From Micromonospora avicenniae (GTDB lineage Bacteria > Actinomycetota > Actinomycetes > Mycobacteriales > Micromonosporaceae), in assembly GCF_900156065.1 (NCBI RefSeq), contig NZ_FTNF01000003.1, positions 372,001 to 436,000 of the forward strand: a stretch of 64,000 nucleotides of DNA. Direction: 5' to 3'. The notes beneath the pieces are model-generated. The model was not told the origin of the DNA. It searched no databases and saw only the letters and a list, made by a program, of their open reading frames with translations. Of this stretch, positions 1 through 7,931 are shown one piece after another. Numbering within the stretch: the stretch's first letter is position 1; every line of letters starts with the position of its first letter. The translations under genes and the position numbers were made by a program.

Positions 1-64
1 CGGCGGGGAATCGACTGATGGTGTCACTGGTTACATCACCGGCCCGGAATTCATCCCATGATTG

Positions 65-70
65 TAGGTT
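65..70 (+). promoter_or_regulatory. Candidate -10 (TAGGTT), leaderless MFS start
   Basis: TAGGTT fits the actinobacterial TANNNT -10 pattern and ends 7 bases before the ATG at 78, so the transcript would begin at or next to the start codon. No good -35 is visible. Confidence 0.4.
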
Positions 71-77
71 CAACCGC

Positions 78-1361
78 ATGACACCGCCGCCCCCACCGGC
101 CGCCGCCGGTTTCGCGACCGTCGCCGACGTGCCCACCGCTCCGGAGTCGCCGGCGCCCGGGACGCGTCCCGCCGGCCGTCCAGCCACCGGAGGGGCCCTG
201 GTACTCGCCGGCATGCTCCTCGTCGCGCTCAACCTGCGCGCCGCCGTCACCAGCCTCGGAGCCCTGCTCGACGAGGTGCGGGACGGCATCGGGCTCTCCG
301 GCACGACGGCGGGCATCGCCACCACCCTGCCGACGATCGCGTTCGCCGGACTCGGGGCGCTCACCCCGTGGCTGGTCCGCCGGTTCGCGCCCGCCCGGAT
401 GCTGGTGGCCGGAATGGTCGTCCTCGTCATCGGTCAGGTGCTGCGGGCGGTCACCGACTCGGCGGTGGTGTTCCTGCTCACCAGCGCACTGGCCCTGGCC
501 GGCATCGCGGTCGCCAACATCCTGCTGCCGATGCTGGTGAAACAGCACTTCCCGCACCGCGCCGGGCTCATCACCGGGGCGTACACCATGACCCTCACCG
601 CGGGGACGGCGGTGGCCGCCGCCACGGCGGTGCCGATCGCGCACGCGTTCGGTTCGTGGCGTGCCGGCCTGGGTGTCTGGGCCGCGCTGGCCGTGCTGGC
701 GGTGCTTCCGTGGGTGCCGTTGGCGCGGCGCGCCCGATCGCCGCGAGCCGCGGCCGTCACGGCGGGGCAGTCTCCGGCCCGGATCCGGCCCGCGCGGACC
801 CGGCTCGGCTGGGCCATGGCGATCTACTTCGGCGCGCAGTCGCTCAGCGGGTACGCGATCATGGGCTGGCTGGCTCAGCTCTTCCGCGACTCCGGCTTCC
901 AGCCTGAGCAGGCCGGCCTGCTGCTCGCCGGGGTGACCGCGCTCGGCGTGCCGATCGCCATGCTCATGCCGACGGTGGCCGGTCGGCTGCGTACTCTGCA
1001 CCCGCTGGTGCTCGGGCTGACCGTCGCGTCGACCCTGGCGTACGTCGGACTCGCGTTGGCGCCACACGGCGGCGCGCTGCTCTGGGTGGCCCTGCTGGCG
1101 ATCGGCCAGGGTGCCTTCCCGATGATCCTGGCCGCCATCGGGCTGCGCGCCCGTACGCCAGAGGGAACGGTGGCGCTCTCGGCGTTCGCGCAGAGCGCCG
1201 GCTATGTCATCGCGGCGCTCGGCCCGTTCCTCGTCGGCGTGCTCTACGAGCGGACCGGCGGCTGGACCGCGCCGATCGTCCTCCTGCTGGTCGCCCTCGC
1301 GGTGCAGACGAGCGCGGGCATAGCGATCGCCCGTCCCCGGCACATCGAGGACGAGCAGTAA
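78..1361 (+). CDS. MFS transporter, CynX/NimT-type
   Basis: This is a 12-helix major facilitator protein of about 427 residues, closest in feel to the cyanate/2-nitroimidazole (CynX/NimT) group, which exports or imports small organic ions. After a Pro/Ala-rich cytoplasmic start, hydrophobic segments begin near residue 40 (ALVLAGMLLVALNLRAAVTS, a typical CynX first helix) and continue to the C-terminus. I chose the ATG at 78, not the in-frame ATG at 18, because a TAGGTT hexamer ends 7 bases upstream and no ribosome binding site is visible, as for other leaderless genes here. The gene converges on the STAS gene with only 10 bases between stops. The substrate cannot be told from sequence. Confidence 0.85.
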   Translation: MTPPPPPAAAGFATVADVPTAPESPAPGTRPAGRPATGGALVLAGMLLVALNLRAAVTSLGALLDEVRDGIGLSGTTAGIATTLPTIAFAGLGALTPWLVRRFAPARMLVAGMVVLVIGQVLRAVTDSAVVFLLTSALALAGIAVANILLPMLVKQHFPHRAGLITGAYTMTLTAGTAVAAATAVPIAHAFGSWRAGLGVWAALAVLAVLPWVPLARRARSPRAAAVTAGQSPARIRPARTRLGWAMAIYFGAQSLSGYAIMGWLAQLFRDSGFQPEQAGLLLAGVTALGVPIAMLMPTVAGRLRTLHPLVLGLTVASTLAYVGLALAPHGGALLWVALLAIGQGAFPMILAAIGLRARTPEGTVALSAFAQSAGYVIAALGPFLVGVLYERTGGWTAPIVLLLVALAVQTSAGIAIARPRHIEDEQ

Positions 1362-1371
1362 GCCGGAAGGG

Positions 1372-1728
1372 TCAGGAGGAGGCGGGTGTCGGGTCCCCGG
1401 CGACCGCCTGTTCGACCGTCGGGTACGTCTGAAGCACCTCGACCAGGCCGCTGACCTCGAGGATGCGCAGCACGCCCCGCTGAGGCGCGGCCAGCCGGAC
1501 CACGCCACCCACCTCGTCGCAGCTGTTCTTGGCCCGTACGAACACCGACAGCCCGGTGGAGTCGCAGAACGAGACCTCCGCCAGGTCGAACACCAGGCGG
1601 CTGCGGCCCTTGTCGAGCAGGTCGGTGATCTGATCCTGCAGCTGCGGTGCGGTCGCCATGTCCAGCTCGCCAGCGACCGACACGACGACCACGTCGCCGC
1701 GCTGTTCCGTGTGCACCGTCAGGGACAT
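1372..1728 (-). CDS. STAS anti-anti-sigma factor (RsbV/SpoIIAA-like)
   Basis: This 118-residue single STAS domain is an anti-sigma factor antagonist. Family knowledge: the unphosphorylated form binds an RsbW-type kinase and frees its sigma factor. The phospho-acceptor signature FCDSTG is intact, with the serine at about residue 57, and the N-terminal GELDMATAP strand-turn is typical of RsbV. An AGGAGG ribosome site sits 7-8 bases before the ATG. It is divergent from the rsbR operon and shares a 163-base control region with it, so it is a natural substrate for the PP2C phosphatases encoded there. That link is inference; no RsbW or sigma factor gene lies nearby. Confidence 0.9.
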   Translation of the reverse strand: MSLTVHTEQRGDVVVVSVAGELDMATAPQLQDQITDLLDKGRSRLVFDLAEVSFCDSTGLSVFVRAKNSCDEVGGVVRLAAPQRGVLRILEVSGLVEVLQTYPTVEQAVAGDPTPASS

Positions 1729-1853
1729 TCGCCAGACCTCCTGTTATCGGTGGAACGGTATCCCACGACCCCCGCCGTACGCGGAACGGGCGCGGCGATC
1801 TGGTGGCCAGCATCATTCCATTGCTGCGCGGCAAGTAGTTGGGCGGGTTCCGG

Positions 1854-1862
1854 TGATAGAGT
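1854..1862 (+). promoter_or_regulatory. Candidate extended -10 promoter of the rsbR operon
   Basis: TGA-TAGAGT gives a TGN extension followed by a TANNNT hexamer, about 30 bases before the rsbR ATG. No SigB/SigF-type GTTT...GGGTAC pair is seen in this intergenic region, so housekeeping-type transcription is more likely. Weak evidence. Confidence 0.3.
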
Positions 1863-1891
1863 CCGCCCGGTCCGGGTCGAGGGGGTTGGTA

Positions 1892-2749
1892 ATGGCGTTG
1901 AACGCCGAGGAGAGCGGCCGGCTCGCAGCTCTGCTGAGCGAGCACGTCGACCAGGTCACGCAGCGCTGGACGGAGGCCGTGGCGGTGCAGCTGCGCGGCC
2001 GGCTCAGCCAGGCCGAACTGCGTAGGCAGCTCCAGGAACTGCACCGGGCCATCCTCACGACGGCCGAGAACGGGATCGTCGACGTCGACGCCGAGCACGC
2101 CGCCGAGCTGCGTGCCGTGCTCGGCGAGCTGTCCCGGGGGCGGGCCCGGCAGGGCTTCTCCGCCACCGAGACGGCGATCAGCGTCTACGCCCTCAAGGAA
2201 GTGCTGCTGGAGCTGCTGGAGGCCCGCGGCGGCGAGAGCGTCCTCCGCGATTTCGTGGCGTTCTCCGGCCTTATCGACCAGATGGGGCTGTTCACCTTCG
2301 AGAGCTTCGTACGCACCCGGGAGGGTCTGATCGCCGACCAGGCGGAGCAGCTGCTCGAGCTCTCCACCCCGGTCGTCAAGCTCTGGGACGGCGTGGTCGC
2401 GGTGCCACTGGTGGGCACGCTGGACTCCGCCCGGGCCCAGGTGGTGATGGAGCGGCTGCTCCAGACCCTGGTCGACACCGGCTCGCCGTACGCGATCATC
2501 GACATCACCGGCGTACCGGCGGTGGACACCCAGGTCGCCCAGCACGTCTTGAAGACCGTGGTGGCCGCGCGGCTGATGGGCGCGGAATGCATCATCTCCG
2601 GCATCCGGCCGCAGATCGCCCAGACGATCGTGGCGCTCGGCATCGAGTTCGGCGACATCGCCACCAAGGCGAGCCTCGCCGACGCGTTGCGTCACGTGCT
2701 GCGCCTGTCCGGCGTGGAGACGTCGCGCCGCTCCCGCCGGGGGGCCTGA
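1892..2749 (+). CDS. rsbR: RsbR-type stressosome scaffold protein
   Basis: This 285-residue protein has a helical RsbR N-terminal sensor domain (about 1-150) and a C-terminal STAS domain (about 160-275). Family role: RsbR and RsbS co-assemble into the stressosome, which holds RsbT until stress. Both threonines phosphorylated in Bacillus RsbRA are conserved in context: GVPAVDT (about T213) and GIRPQIAQT (about T245). The ATG at 1892 was chosen over upstream in-frame starts because homology begins here. It is the first gene of a six-gene operon, and its stop overlaps the rsbS start (TGATG). The N-terminal domain is not a globin, so the sensed signal is unknown. Confidence 0.92.
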   Translation: MALNAEESGRLAALLSEHVDQVTQRWTEAVAVQLRGRLSQAELRRQLQELHRAILTTAENGIVDVDAEHAAELRAVLGELSRGRARQGFSATETAISVYALKEVLLELLEARGGESVLRDFVAFSGLIDQMGLFTFESFVRTREGLIADQAEQLLELSTPVVKLWDGVVAVPLVGTLDSARAQVVMERLLQTLVDTGSPYAIIDITGVPAVDTQVAQHVLKTVVAARLMGAECIISGIRPQIAQTIVALGIEFGDIATKASLADALRHVLRLSGVETSRRSRRGA

Positions 2750-3171
2750 TGGAGCGGGTACCGATCCTCAAGATCGGCGACATCCTGCTGGTCTCGATCC
2801 AGGTCGACATGTCCGACCAGACGGCGCTCCAGTTGCAGGAGGATCTCGCCGAGCGGATCGTGTCGACCGGCAGCCACGGTGTGATCATCGACATCACGGC
2901 GCTGGACATCGTCGACTCGTTCGTCGGTCGGATGCTCTCCACCATCGCGTCGATCTCCAAGGTGCTCGACGCCGAGACCGTCGTGGTCGGGATGCGTCCG
3001 GCGGTCGCCATCACCCTGGTCGAGCTGGGCCTGTCGCTCAACGGCATCCGGACCGCGCTCAACGTCGAACGCGGCATGGAGTTGATCGCGGCCGCGCGCC
3101 CCGACGAGTCGCCGGACGACGACGAGTTCCACGACGAGACCGACGAACCCGAGACGACGGATTCAGCGTGA
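2749..3171 (+). CDS. rsbS: RsbS stressosome STAS protein
   Basis: A 140-residue single STAS domain, the second stressosome scaffold component. The RsbT target serine is intact in the motif DIVDSFVGR (about S57), equivalent to Bacillus S59, and VVVGMRPAVAITLVELG matches the second conserved STAS segment of RsbS. The C-terminal 20 residues form a very acidic tail (DDDEFHDETDEPETT), which is longer than in Bacillus RsbS. The start overlaps the rsbR stop by one base and the stop overlaps the rsbT GTG by four, so translation is probably coupled and stoichiometry fixed. Confidence 0.93.
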   Translation: MERVPILKIGDILLVSIQVDMSDQTALQLQEDLAERIVSTGSHGVIIDITALDIVDSFVGRMLSTIASISKVLDAETVVVGMRPAVAITLVELGLSLNGIRTALNVERGMELIAAARPDESPDDDEFHDETDEPETTDSA

Positions 3172-3587
3172 CCACGGGCATCGACCTGAGTCAGCCGCAG
3201 GCGCAGGCGATCCGGAGCGACGAGGACGTGGTACGCGTCCGACAGCTGGTGCGTACGGTGGCGGTGGCCGCGAAGCTGTCGCTGGTCGACCAGACCAAGG
3301 TGGTCACCGCGGCCAGTGAGCTGGCCCGGAACACGCTGGTCTACGGCGGGGGCGGCAGCGTCGAGGTGACGACCATGGACAACGGGCGGCGTCGCGGGGT
3401 GCGGATCGTGTTCGCCGACTCCGGGCCGGGGATCGCCGACCTGGACCTGGCGCTCACCGACGGCTACACCACCGGCGGTGGGCTCGGCCTGGGGCTCAGC
3501 GGCGCACGCCGGCTGGTCGACGAGTTCGACATCGACACCGGGGCCGGCAGAGGCACTCGGATCACCGTCACCAAGTGGGCTCGGTGA
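3168..3587 (+). CDS. rsbT: RsbT switch kinase
   Basis: A 139-residue GHKL-type serine/threonine kinase of the RsbT family. Family role: it phosphorylates RsbR and RsbS, leaves the stressosome and activates a downstream partner. The N-box (SELARN, about N55), G1 box (ADSGPGI, about 83-89) and G2 box (GGGLGLGLSG) are all complete, so it should bind ATP and Mg. It starts with GTG in a GTGA overlap with rsbS. In Bacillus the released partner is RsbU; here the operon encodes an RsbU-like PP2C protein (5954-7492) and two further proteins with RsbT-like modules, so more than one output is possible. Confidence 0.93.
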   Translation: MTTGIDLSQPQAQAIRSDEDVVRVRQLVRTVAVAAKLSLVDQTKVVTAASELARNTLVYGGGGSVEVTTMDNGRRRGVRIVFADSGPGIADLDLALTDGYTTGGGLGLGLSGARRLVDEFDIDTGAGRGTRITVTKWAR

Positions 3588-4597
3588 GCGAGGACACGAT
3601 CACCGACCACGGGCTCTGGTTCCGGATGGAGCCGGGCAGCACCGGCAGCGTCGTACGGCGGGCTGCCGAGCGCCTCGGCCGCCAGCTCGAGCTGGGGGAA
3701 GCTCGTACGGCGGATTTGATCATCGTCGTCGCCGAGCTGACGAGCAACCTGGCCAAGCACGCCGAGGACCCGGCGCTGCTGCTCCGCCCCGTCCGCCGTG
3801 CGGACGAGGCGGGTGTGGAGCTGATCGCCGTCGACTCGGGGCCCGGCATGGCGAACCTCGCGACCTCCTCCCGGGACGGCCACTCGACGGTCGGCACCCT
3901 CGGCATCGGCCTCGGCGCGATAGTCCGGCAGGCCACCTGGTTCGACGGCTACTCGCTGCCCGGCCGGGGTACCGTCCTCGCCGTCCAGGTCTGGCCGTCG
4001 GAGATCGGCGAGACGCCCTGGGTCGGCGGGCTGACCCGCCCGCTCGGCGGCGAGACGATCAGCGGGGACGGTTACGCCGTCCGGGTGATCGAAGGACGCC
4101 GCCAGGTGCTGGTCTCCGACGGGCTGGGGCACGGCCCGCTGGCCGCCGCCGCAAGCGACACGGCGATCGCGGCCTTCCACCGCGCCCCGGCCGGGCCGCC
4201 GGCAGCGGTGGTGCAGCACCTGCACCGGTCCATGTCGCACACCCGGGGAGCCGCTCTGGCGGTGGCCGAGCTGGGCCCGTCGGCCGGTGTCCTGCGCTAC
4301 GCCGGCCTGGGCAACATCGCCGGACAGGTGATCGCGTCGGACGGGCGGCGCCGCGGTCTGGTCTCCCTGCCCGGCATCGCCGGGCACCAGCGCCCGGTGG
4401 TACGCGAGTACGACTACCCCTTCGACGCGGGCGCCCTGCTCGTGATGCACAGCGACGGTGTGGTGGATCGGTGGCAGCTCGACGACTACCCGGGGCTCGT
4501 CGAGCGCTCCCCGCTGGTGGTCGCCGCGACGCTGCTGCGGGAAGCGGGCACCCGGCGGGACGACGCCTGTGTGCTGGTGGCGAGGGCACCCGCATGA
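3584..4597 (+). CDS. RsbT-like ATPase fused to RsbX-type PP2C phosphatase
   Basis: A 337-residue two-domain protein. The N-terminal half (about 1-135) is a GHKL ATPase with N-box ELTSNLAKHA and G1 box DSGPGM. The C-terminal half (about 150-335) is a compact SpoIIE/RsbX-type PP2C phosphatase with metal-site motifs VSDGLGHG and HSDGVVD. Family knowledge: RsbX resets the stressosome by dephosphorylating RsbR and RsbS. The fusion therefore puts kinase and reset phosphatase in one chain, although whether the ATPase half is an active kinase is unknown. The start at the second GTG (3584) gives a four-base overlap with rsbT; an in-frame GTG at 3575 is the alternative. Confidence 0.85.
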   Translation: MSEDTITDHGLWFRMEPGSTGSVVRRAAERLGRQLELGEARTADLIIVVAELTSNLAKHAEDPALLLRPVRRADEAGVELIAVDSGPGMANLATSSRDGHSTVGTLGIGLGAIVRQATWFDGYSLPGRGTVLAVQVWPSEIGETPWVGGLTRPLGGETISGDGYAVRVIEGRRQVLVSDGLGHGPLAAAASDTAIAAFHRAPAGPPAAVVQHLHRSMSHTRGAALAVAELGPSAGVLRYAGLGNIAGQVIASDGRRRGLVSLPGIAGHQRPVVREYDYPFDAGALLVMHSDGVVDRWQLDDYPGLVERSPLVVAATLLREAGTRRDDACVLVARAPA

Positions 4598-5952
4598 GCA
4601 CCGCACCCGGCCGTCGGCCGCTGCTCCAGATGCCGCTACGCGTCGAGCACGACATCTTCGTGGTGCGCCAACGGGGCCGGGAGGTCGCCGCGGCGGTGGG
4701 CCTGGAGCACCAGGACCAGGTGCGGGTGGCCACCGCGCTCAGCGAGGTGGCCCGGGACCTGCTGGGTGTGACCGGCGGCGCGGACGTGACGTTCCACGTC
4801 GACGAGGCGCCCGACGGCCGGCAACACCTGCGGGTGGATCTGGTTCCGGTCCGCCCGCTGCCGCACGACCGGTACGAGCCGCAGTCCGCCGCTGTGGTGC
4901 GGCTCATGGACAGCCTGGGCGCGATCGGGGCCGGTCGGGATACGGTCGTGAGGATGTCCCGACGTGTCCCGGTCACCGCGCAGGCGCTGACTCCGGCGCG
5001 CCTCGAAGAGCTTCGTGCCGAGCTCGTCCAGAGCGCCCCGGGCAGCGCCCTGGACGAGTTGGCGGCGCAGAACCAGCAGTTGATCGCGGCCCTCGACGAG
5101 GTGCGTCAACAGCGGGACGAGCTGGCGGTGCTGAACGAGGAGCTTCAGGAGACGAACCGCGGGGTGCTCGCGCTCTACGGTCAGCTCTCGGAGGAGCTGG
5201 AGGCGACCAACCGCGGCGTGGTGGCGCTCTACGCCGAGCTGGACGAGAAGTCCGCCCAGCTGCGGGCGGCGAGCGAGTCCAAGAGCAGGTTCCTGGCAAA
5301 CGTCAGCCATGAGCTGCGGGCGCCGGTGACGGCGATCATCGGGCTCGGCCGGCTGCTCGCCGATTCCGCGTCGGATCCACTGACCGGTGAGCAGTCCCAG
5401 CAGGTGGAGCTGATCCGCTCGTCGGCGACCGATCTGCTCACCCTGGTCAACGAGCTGCTCGACCTGGCCAAGGCGGAGTCCGGCCGGATCGAGCTGAACG
5501 TGGCCGAGGTGGACCTGCGGCCGGTCTTCGGGCAGCTGCGCGGCACGCTGCGCGCGGTCGCCACCCGTCCAGAGGTGAAGTTGGTGGTGGAGGAGCCGCC
5601 CGCCGCCACGCTGCGCACCGACGAGGTGCTGCTCGGTCAGGTGCTGCGCAACCTGCTTCACAACGGGTTGAAGTTCACCGAGCGGGGCGAGGTGCGGCTG
5701 CGCGCGCTGCGACGGGACGACCACTGGGCGCTGACGGTCACCGACACGGGTCCCGGTATCGCGCCCGAGCTGCACGAGCGGATCTTCGAGGAGTTCTACC
5801 AGGCGCCGGGGACGACACGCGTCGGTGGTACCGGGCTCGGCCTGCCGTACGCCCGGCGGCTAGTGACCCTGCTCGGCGGCACTCTGGAGCTGACCAGCGA
5901 GCCGGGCCGGGGAAGTACCTTCACCGTCACCCTGCCCGTGGGCGGAGCCTGA
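4594..5952 (+). CDS. Histidine kinase with degenerate RsbT-like N-terminus
   Basis: A 452-residue cytoplasmic kinase without membrane helices. Residues about 15-125 resemble RsbT around the N-box, but the key Asn is replaced (SEVARD) and no DxGxG box follows, so this module probably no longer binds ATP. A coiled coil follows with two copies of TNRGV-ALY (residues about 188-220), then HisKA (SHELRAPVTAII) and a full HATPase domain (N-box NLLHNGLKF, DTGPGI, GGTGLGLPY). It most likely phosphorylates the REC domain of the next gene, 1 base downstream. The pseudo-RsbT domain could dock onto the stressosome, which is inference. ATGA overlap with the upstream gene. Confidence 0.88.
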   Translation: MSTAPGRRPLLQMPLRVEHDIFVVRQRGREVAAAVGLEHQDQVRVATALSEVARDLLGVTGGADVTFHVDEAPDGRQHLRVDLVPVRPLPHDRYEPQSAAVVRLMDSLGAIGAGRDTVVRMSRRVPVTAQALTPARLEELRAELVQSAPGSALDELAAQNQQLIAALDEVRQQRDELAVLNEELQETNRGVLALYGQLSEELEATNRGVVALYAELDEKSAQLRAASESKSRFLANVSHELRAPVTAIIGLGRLLADSASDPLTGEQSQQVELIRSSATDLLTLVNELLDLAKAESGRIELNVAEVDLRPVFGQLRGTLRAVATRPEVKLVVEEPPAATLRTDEVLLGQVLRNLLHNGLKFTERGEVRLRALRRDDHWALTVTDTGPGIAPELHERIFEEFYQAPGTTRVGGTGLGLPYARRLVTLLGGTLELTSEPGRGSTFTVTLPVGGA

Positions 5953-5953
5953 C

Positions 5954-7492
5954 GTGTCCACCCAGCCGACCGTGCTGGTGGTCGACGACAGCCGGACCAA
6001 GCGGTACCTGCTGGTCAGCTGGCTGACCCGCGCCGGCTTCCAGGTGATCGAGGCGGAGAGCGGCACCGAGGCGCTGACCCGGGTCGAGACCGACCAGGTG
6101 GATCTGGTCGTCCTCGACGTCCGGCTGCCCGACGTGAACGGCTTCGAGGTCTGCGAACGGATCAAGAACTTGCGTCCGTCCACGCCGGTGATCCACGTGT
6201 CGGCGCACGCGGTGGACGTGGCGGACCGGGCCCGGGGGCTGACGCGGGGCGCGGACGCCTACCTCGCCGAGCCGATCGAGCCCGACGAGCTGATCGCCAC
6301 CGCGAACGCGGTGCTGCGTTACTACCAGGCCCGGCAACAGGCCGAACTGCTCGCCGCGCGGATGCTCGCGCTCGCCGACACCACCGTCGCGGTGCACGCC
6401 GCGTCGACCTTCAGGCAGCTGCTCGGCGCGGCTGCGGCCGGTGCCGCCGAGATCTTCAGGAGCCCGGCGGCGGTGATCGCCGAGACCGCTGACGGCGAGT
6501 ACCTCGCCGGGGTGGCCGCAGGCCGGGGCCTGGACGTCACGACCGTGCCGTGGGTGGTCCGCGACGACAGTGTCGTGCCGGTCGGCACGACGGTCCGGGT
6601 CAACGATCCGGCCGAGTGGGCGTTGCTGGACTGGCCGGCCGGTGACACGGTGACGGTGGCCGCCGCCCGGCTGCGGGAGGACCGGCCGCCGCTCTACGTC
6701 GTGGTCCCCACCAGGACCCAGACCGCCCGTACTCCGGCCCTCGTGCAGCTCGTCCAGGCCCTGGCGGCGGCGGTGGAGGCCCAGCGCTCGTACGACGAGG
6801 AGCACCGCATAGCGGTGACGCTTCAGCGCAGCCTGCTCCCGCGACGGCTCCCGGAGATCAACGGTCTCGACCTCGCGGTGCGCTACGAGCCGGCCAGCGC
6901 GCGGACCGAGGTGGGCGGCGACTTCTACGAGCTGGTGATGCTCGATGGGCGCCTGCTCCTCGCCGTCGGTGACGTGGCAGGGCACTCGCTGCACGCGGCG
7001 ACGGTGATGGCCGAGCTCCGGCACGCCGTCCGGGCGTACGCGGTGGAGGGGCACCAGCCGGGCGCGATCCTGCACCGGGTCAACGAGTTGATGCGTACGT
7101 TGCTGCCGAACGAGTCGGCGACCCTCTGCCTGCTGTTGCTGGAGCCGGCGACGGGTCGGGTCCGGCTGGCCAGCGCCGGCCACCTGCCGCCGGTGCTCAG
7201 CCTCGACGGCAAGGTCGAGTTCGTCCAGCACTCCGCGCCGCTGCTCGGCGTCCGCGCGGATCGCCCGGAGGACCTGGAGTTCGTGCTGCCGGTCGGGGCG
7301 ACGTTGGTCTTCTACACCGACGGCCTGATCGAGCGCCGGGACGCGACCATCGACGAGGGGTTGGCGGCGTTGGCGGACGTCGCCGCGCAGGTCGACGACG
7401 ACCTGGACCGGTTCTGCCAGCGGCTGCTGGTGGAACTCGCCCCGCCCGAGATCAACGACGACGTCGCGGTGGTCGTCCTGCGCCGCAGGTGA
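5954..7492 (+). CDS. REC-GAF-like-PP2C (RsbU/SpoIIE-type) phosphatase
   Basis: A 512-residue response-regulator phosphatase. The REC domain (1-125) has the acidic pair VDDS and phospho-acceptor LDVRLPD (about D55), but the usual C-terminal Lys-Pro is changed to AEPIEP, so the conserved lysine is missing. Residues about 130-280 form a GAF-like sensor region. The PP2C domain (about 285-512) keeps all metal motifs: GGDFYE, VGDVAGHS, FYTDGL and NDDVAVVV. Predicted job: under control of the adjacent kinase and perhaps RsbT, it dephosphorylates STAS antagonists such as the one at 1372-1728. GTG start 1 base after the kinase stop; it ends the operon. Confidence 0.9.
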   Translation: MSTQPTVLVVDDSRTKRYLLVSWLTRAGFQVIEAESGTEALTRVETDQVDLVVLDVRLPDVNGFEVCERIKNLRPSTPVIHVSAHAVDVADRARGLTRGADAYLAEPIEPDELIATANAVLRYYQARQQAELLAARMLALADTTVAVHAASTFRQLLGAAAAGAAEIFRSPAAVIAETADGEYLAGVAAGRGLDVTTVPWVVRDDSVVPVGTTVRVNDPAEWALLDWPAGDTVTVAAARLREDRPPLYVVVPTRTQTARTPALVQLVQALAAAVEAQRSYDEEHRIAVTLQRSLLPRRLPEINGLDLAVRYEPASARTEVGGDFYELVMLDGRLLLAVGDVAGHSLHAATVMAELRHAVRAYAVEGHQPGAILHRVNELMRTLLPNESATLCLLLLEPATGRVRLASAGHLPPVLSLDGKVEFVQHSAPLLGVRADRPEDLEFVLPVGATLVFYTDGLIERRDATIDEGLAALADVAAQVDDDLDRFCQRLLVELAPPEINDDVAVVVLRRR

Positions 7493-7591
7493 GAGCGTGG
7501 CGCCGTTCGCGCTGCGGTTGCACAGCGTGATCGTGGACGCCCGACACGCAGCGTTGTCGCGAGTCACGGTCGACCACCACCGCCTCGCTCG

Positions 7592-7715
7592 CTTTGCTCT
7601 GCACCCGAATACGCACCACGGCTTTGACCTGCACTCTTTTTAGCTGGGGTCGGCGCGCGGGTTGCTTCGAGGAGTGACTGTGGGTTAGTGGCGCGTATGT
7701 GGGTGCAGAGCAAAG
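7592..7715. repeat. Long imperfect inverted repeat, MITE-like
   Basis: The arms 7592-7619 and 7688-7715 are each 28 bases and match at 25 positions as an inverted repeat; the outer 15 bases (CTTTGCTCTGCACCC) are exact. The spacer is 68 bases. It lies in the 439-base gap 7493-7931, which has no convincing gene. It could be a short non-autonomous mobile or REP-type element, or a large hairpin terminator for the rsb operon 100 bases upstream. No coding content and no clear target-site duplication. Confidence 0.6.
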
Positions 7716-7764
7716 TGTTCGAGTGAGAGTGGTCGGGTGAGAGGCCGCGTTGCGCTCCGTGACG

Positions 7765-7869
7765 CCGGTGTCGACCCGGCATCGACATCGGGATCGGGAT
7801 CGAGGGGGCCGGCCATCGAGGTCGGAGCCGGCATCGAGGTCGGGTCCGGCGTCGAGGTTGGTGTCTAGG
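7765..7869. repeat. Degenerate ~18-bp tandem repeat
   Basis: Units resembling CCGGCATCGAGGTCGGGT recur at about 7776, 7809, 7828 and 7846 with substitutions and small length changes, giving a low-complexity G/C-rich stretch just past the end of the AraC gene. I see no reading frame with coding character here. Confidence 0.5.
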
Positions 7870-7931
7870 CCGGTGTCGGGCGGGGACCGGAGGTCCGGGC
7901 GCGGGGATCGGGCGAGCCGGGTCGGGCCGGG

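Noticed and set aside
18..77. N-terminal extension of the first MFS protein
   Set aside because: Extra residues lack homology and would place the -10 hexamer inside the gene.
1729..1891. SigB/SigF-type promoter in front of the rsb operon
   Set aside because: No GTTT-spacer-GGGTAC pair at a proper distance.
1244..2695. Minus-strand 483-codon frame over the rsbR region
   Set aside because: Shadow of rsbR; no domain and no plausible start signal.
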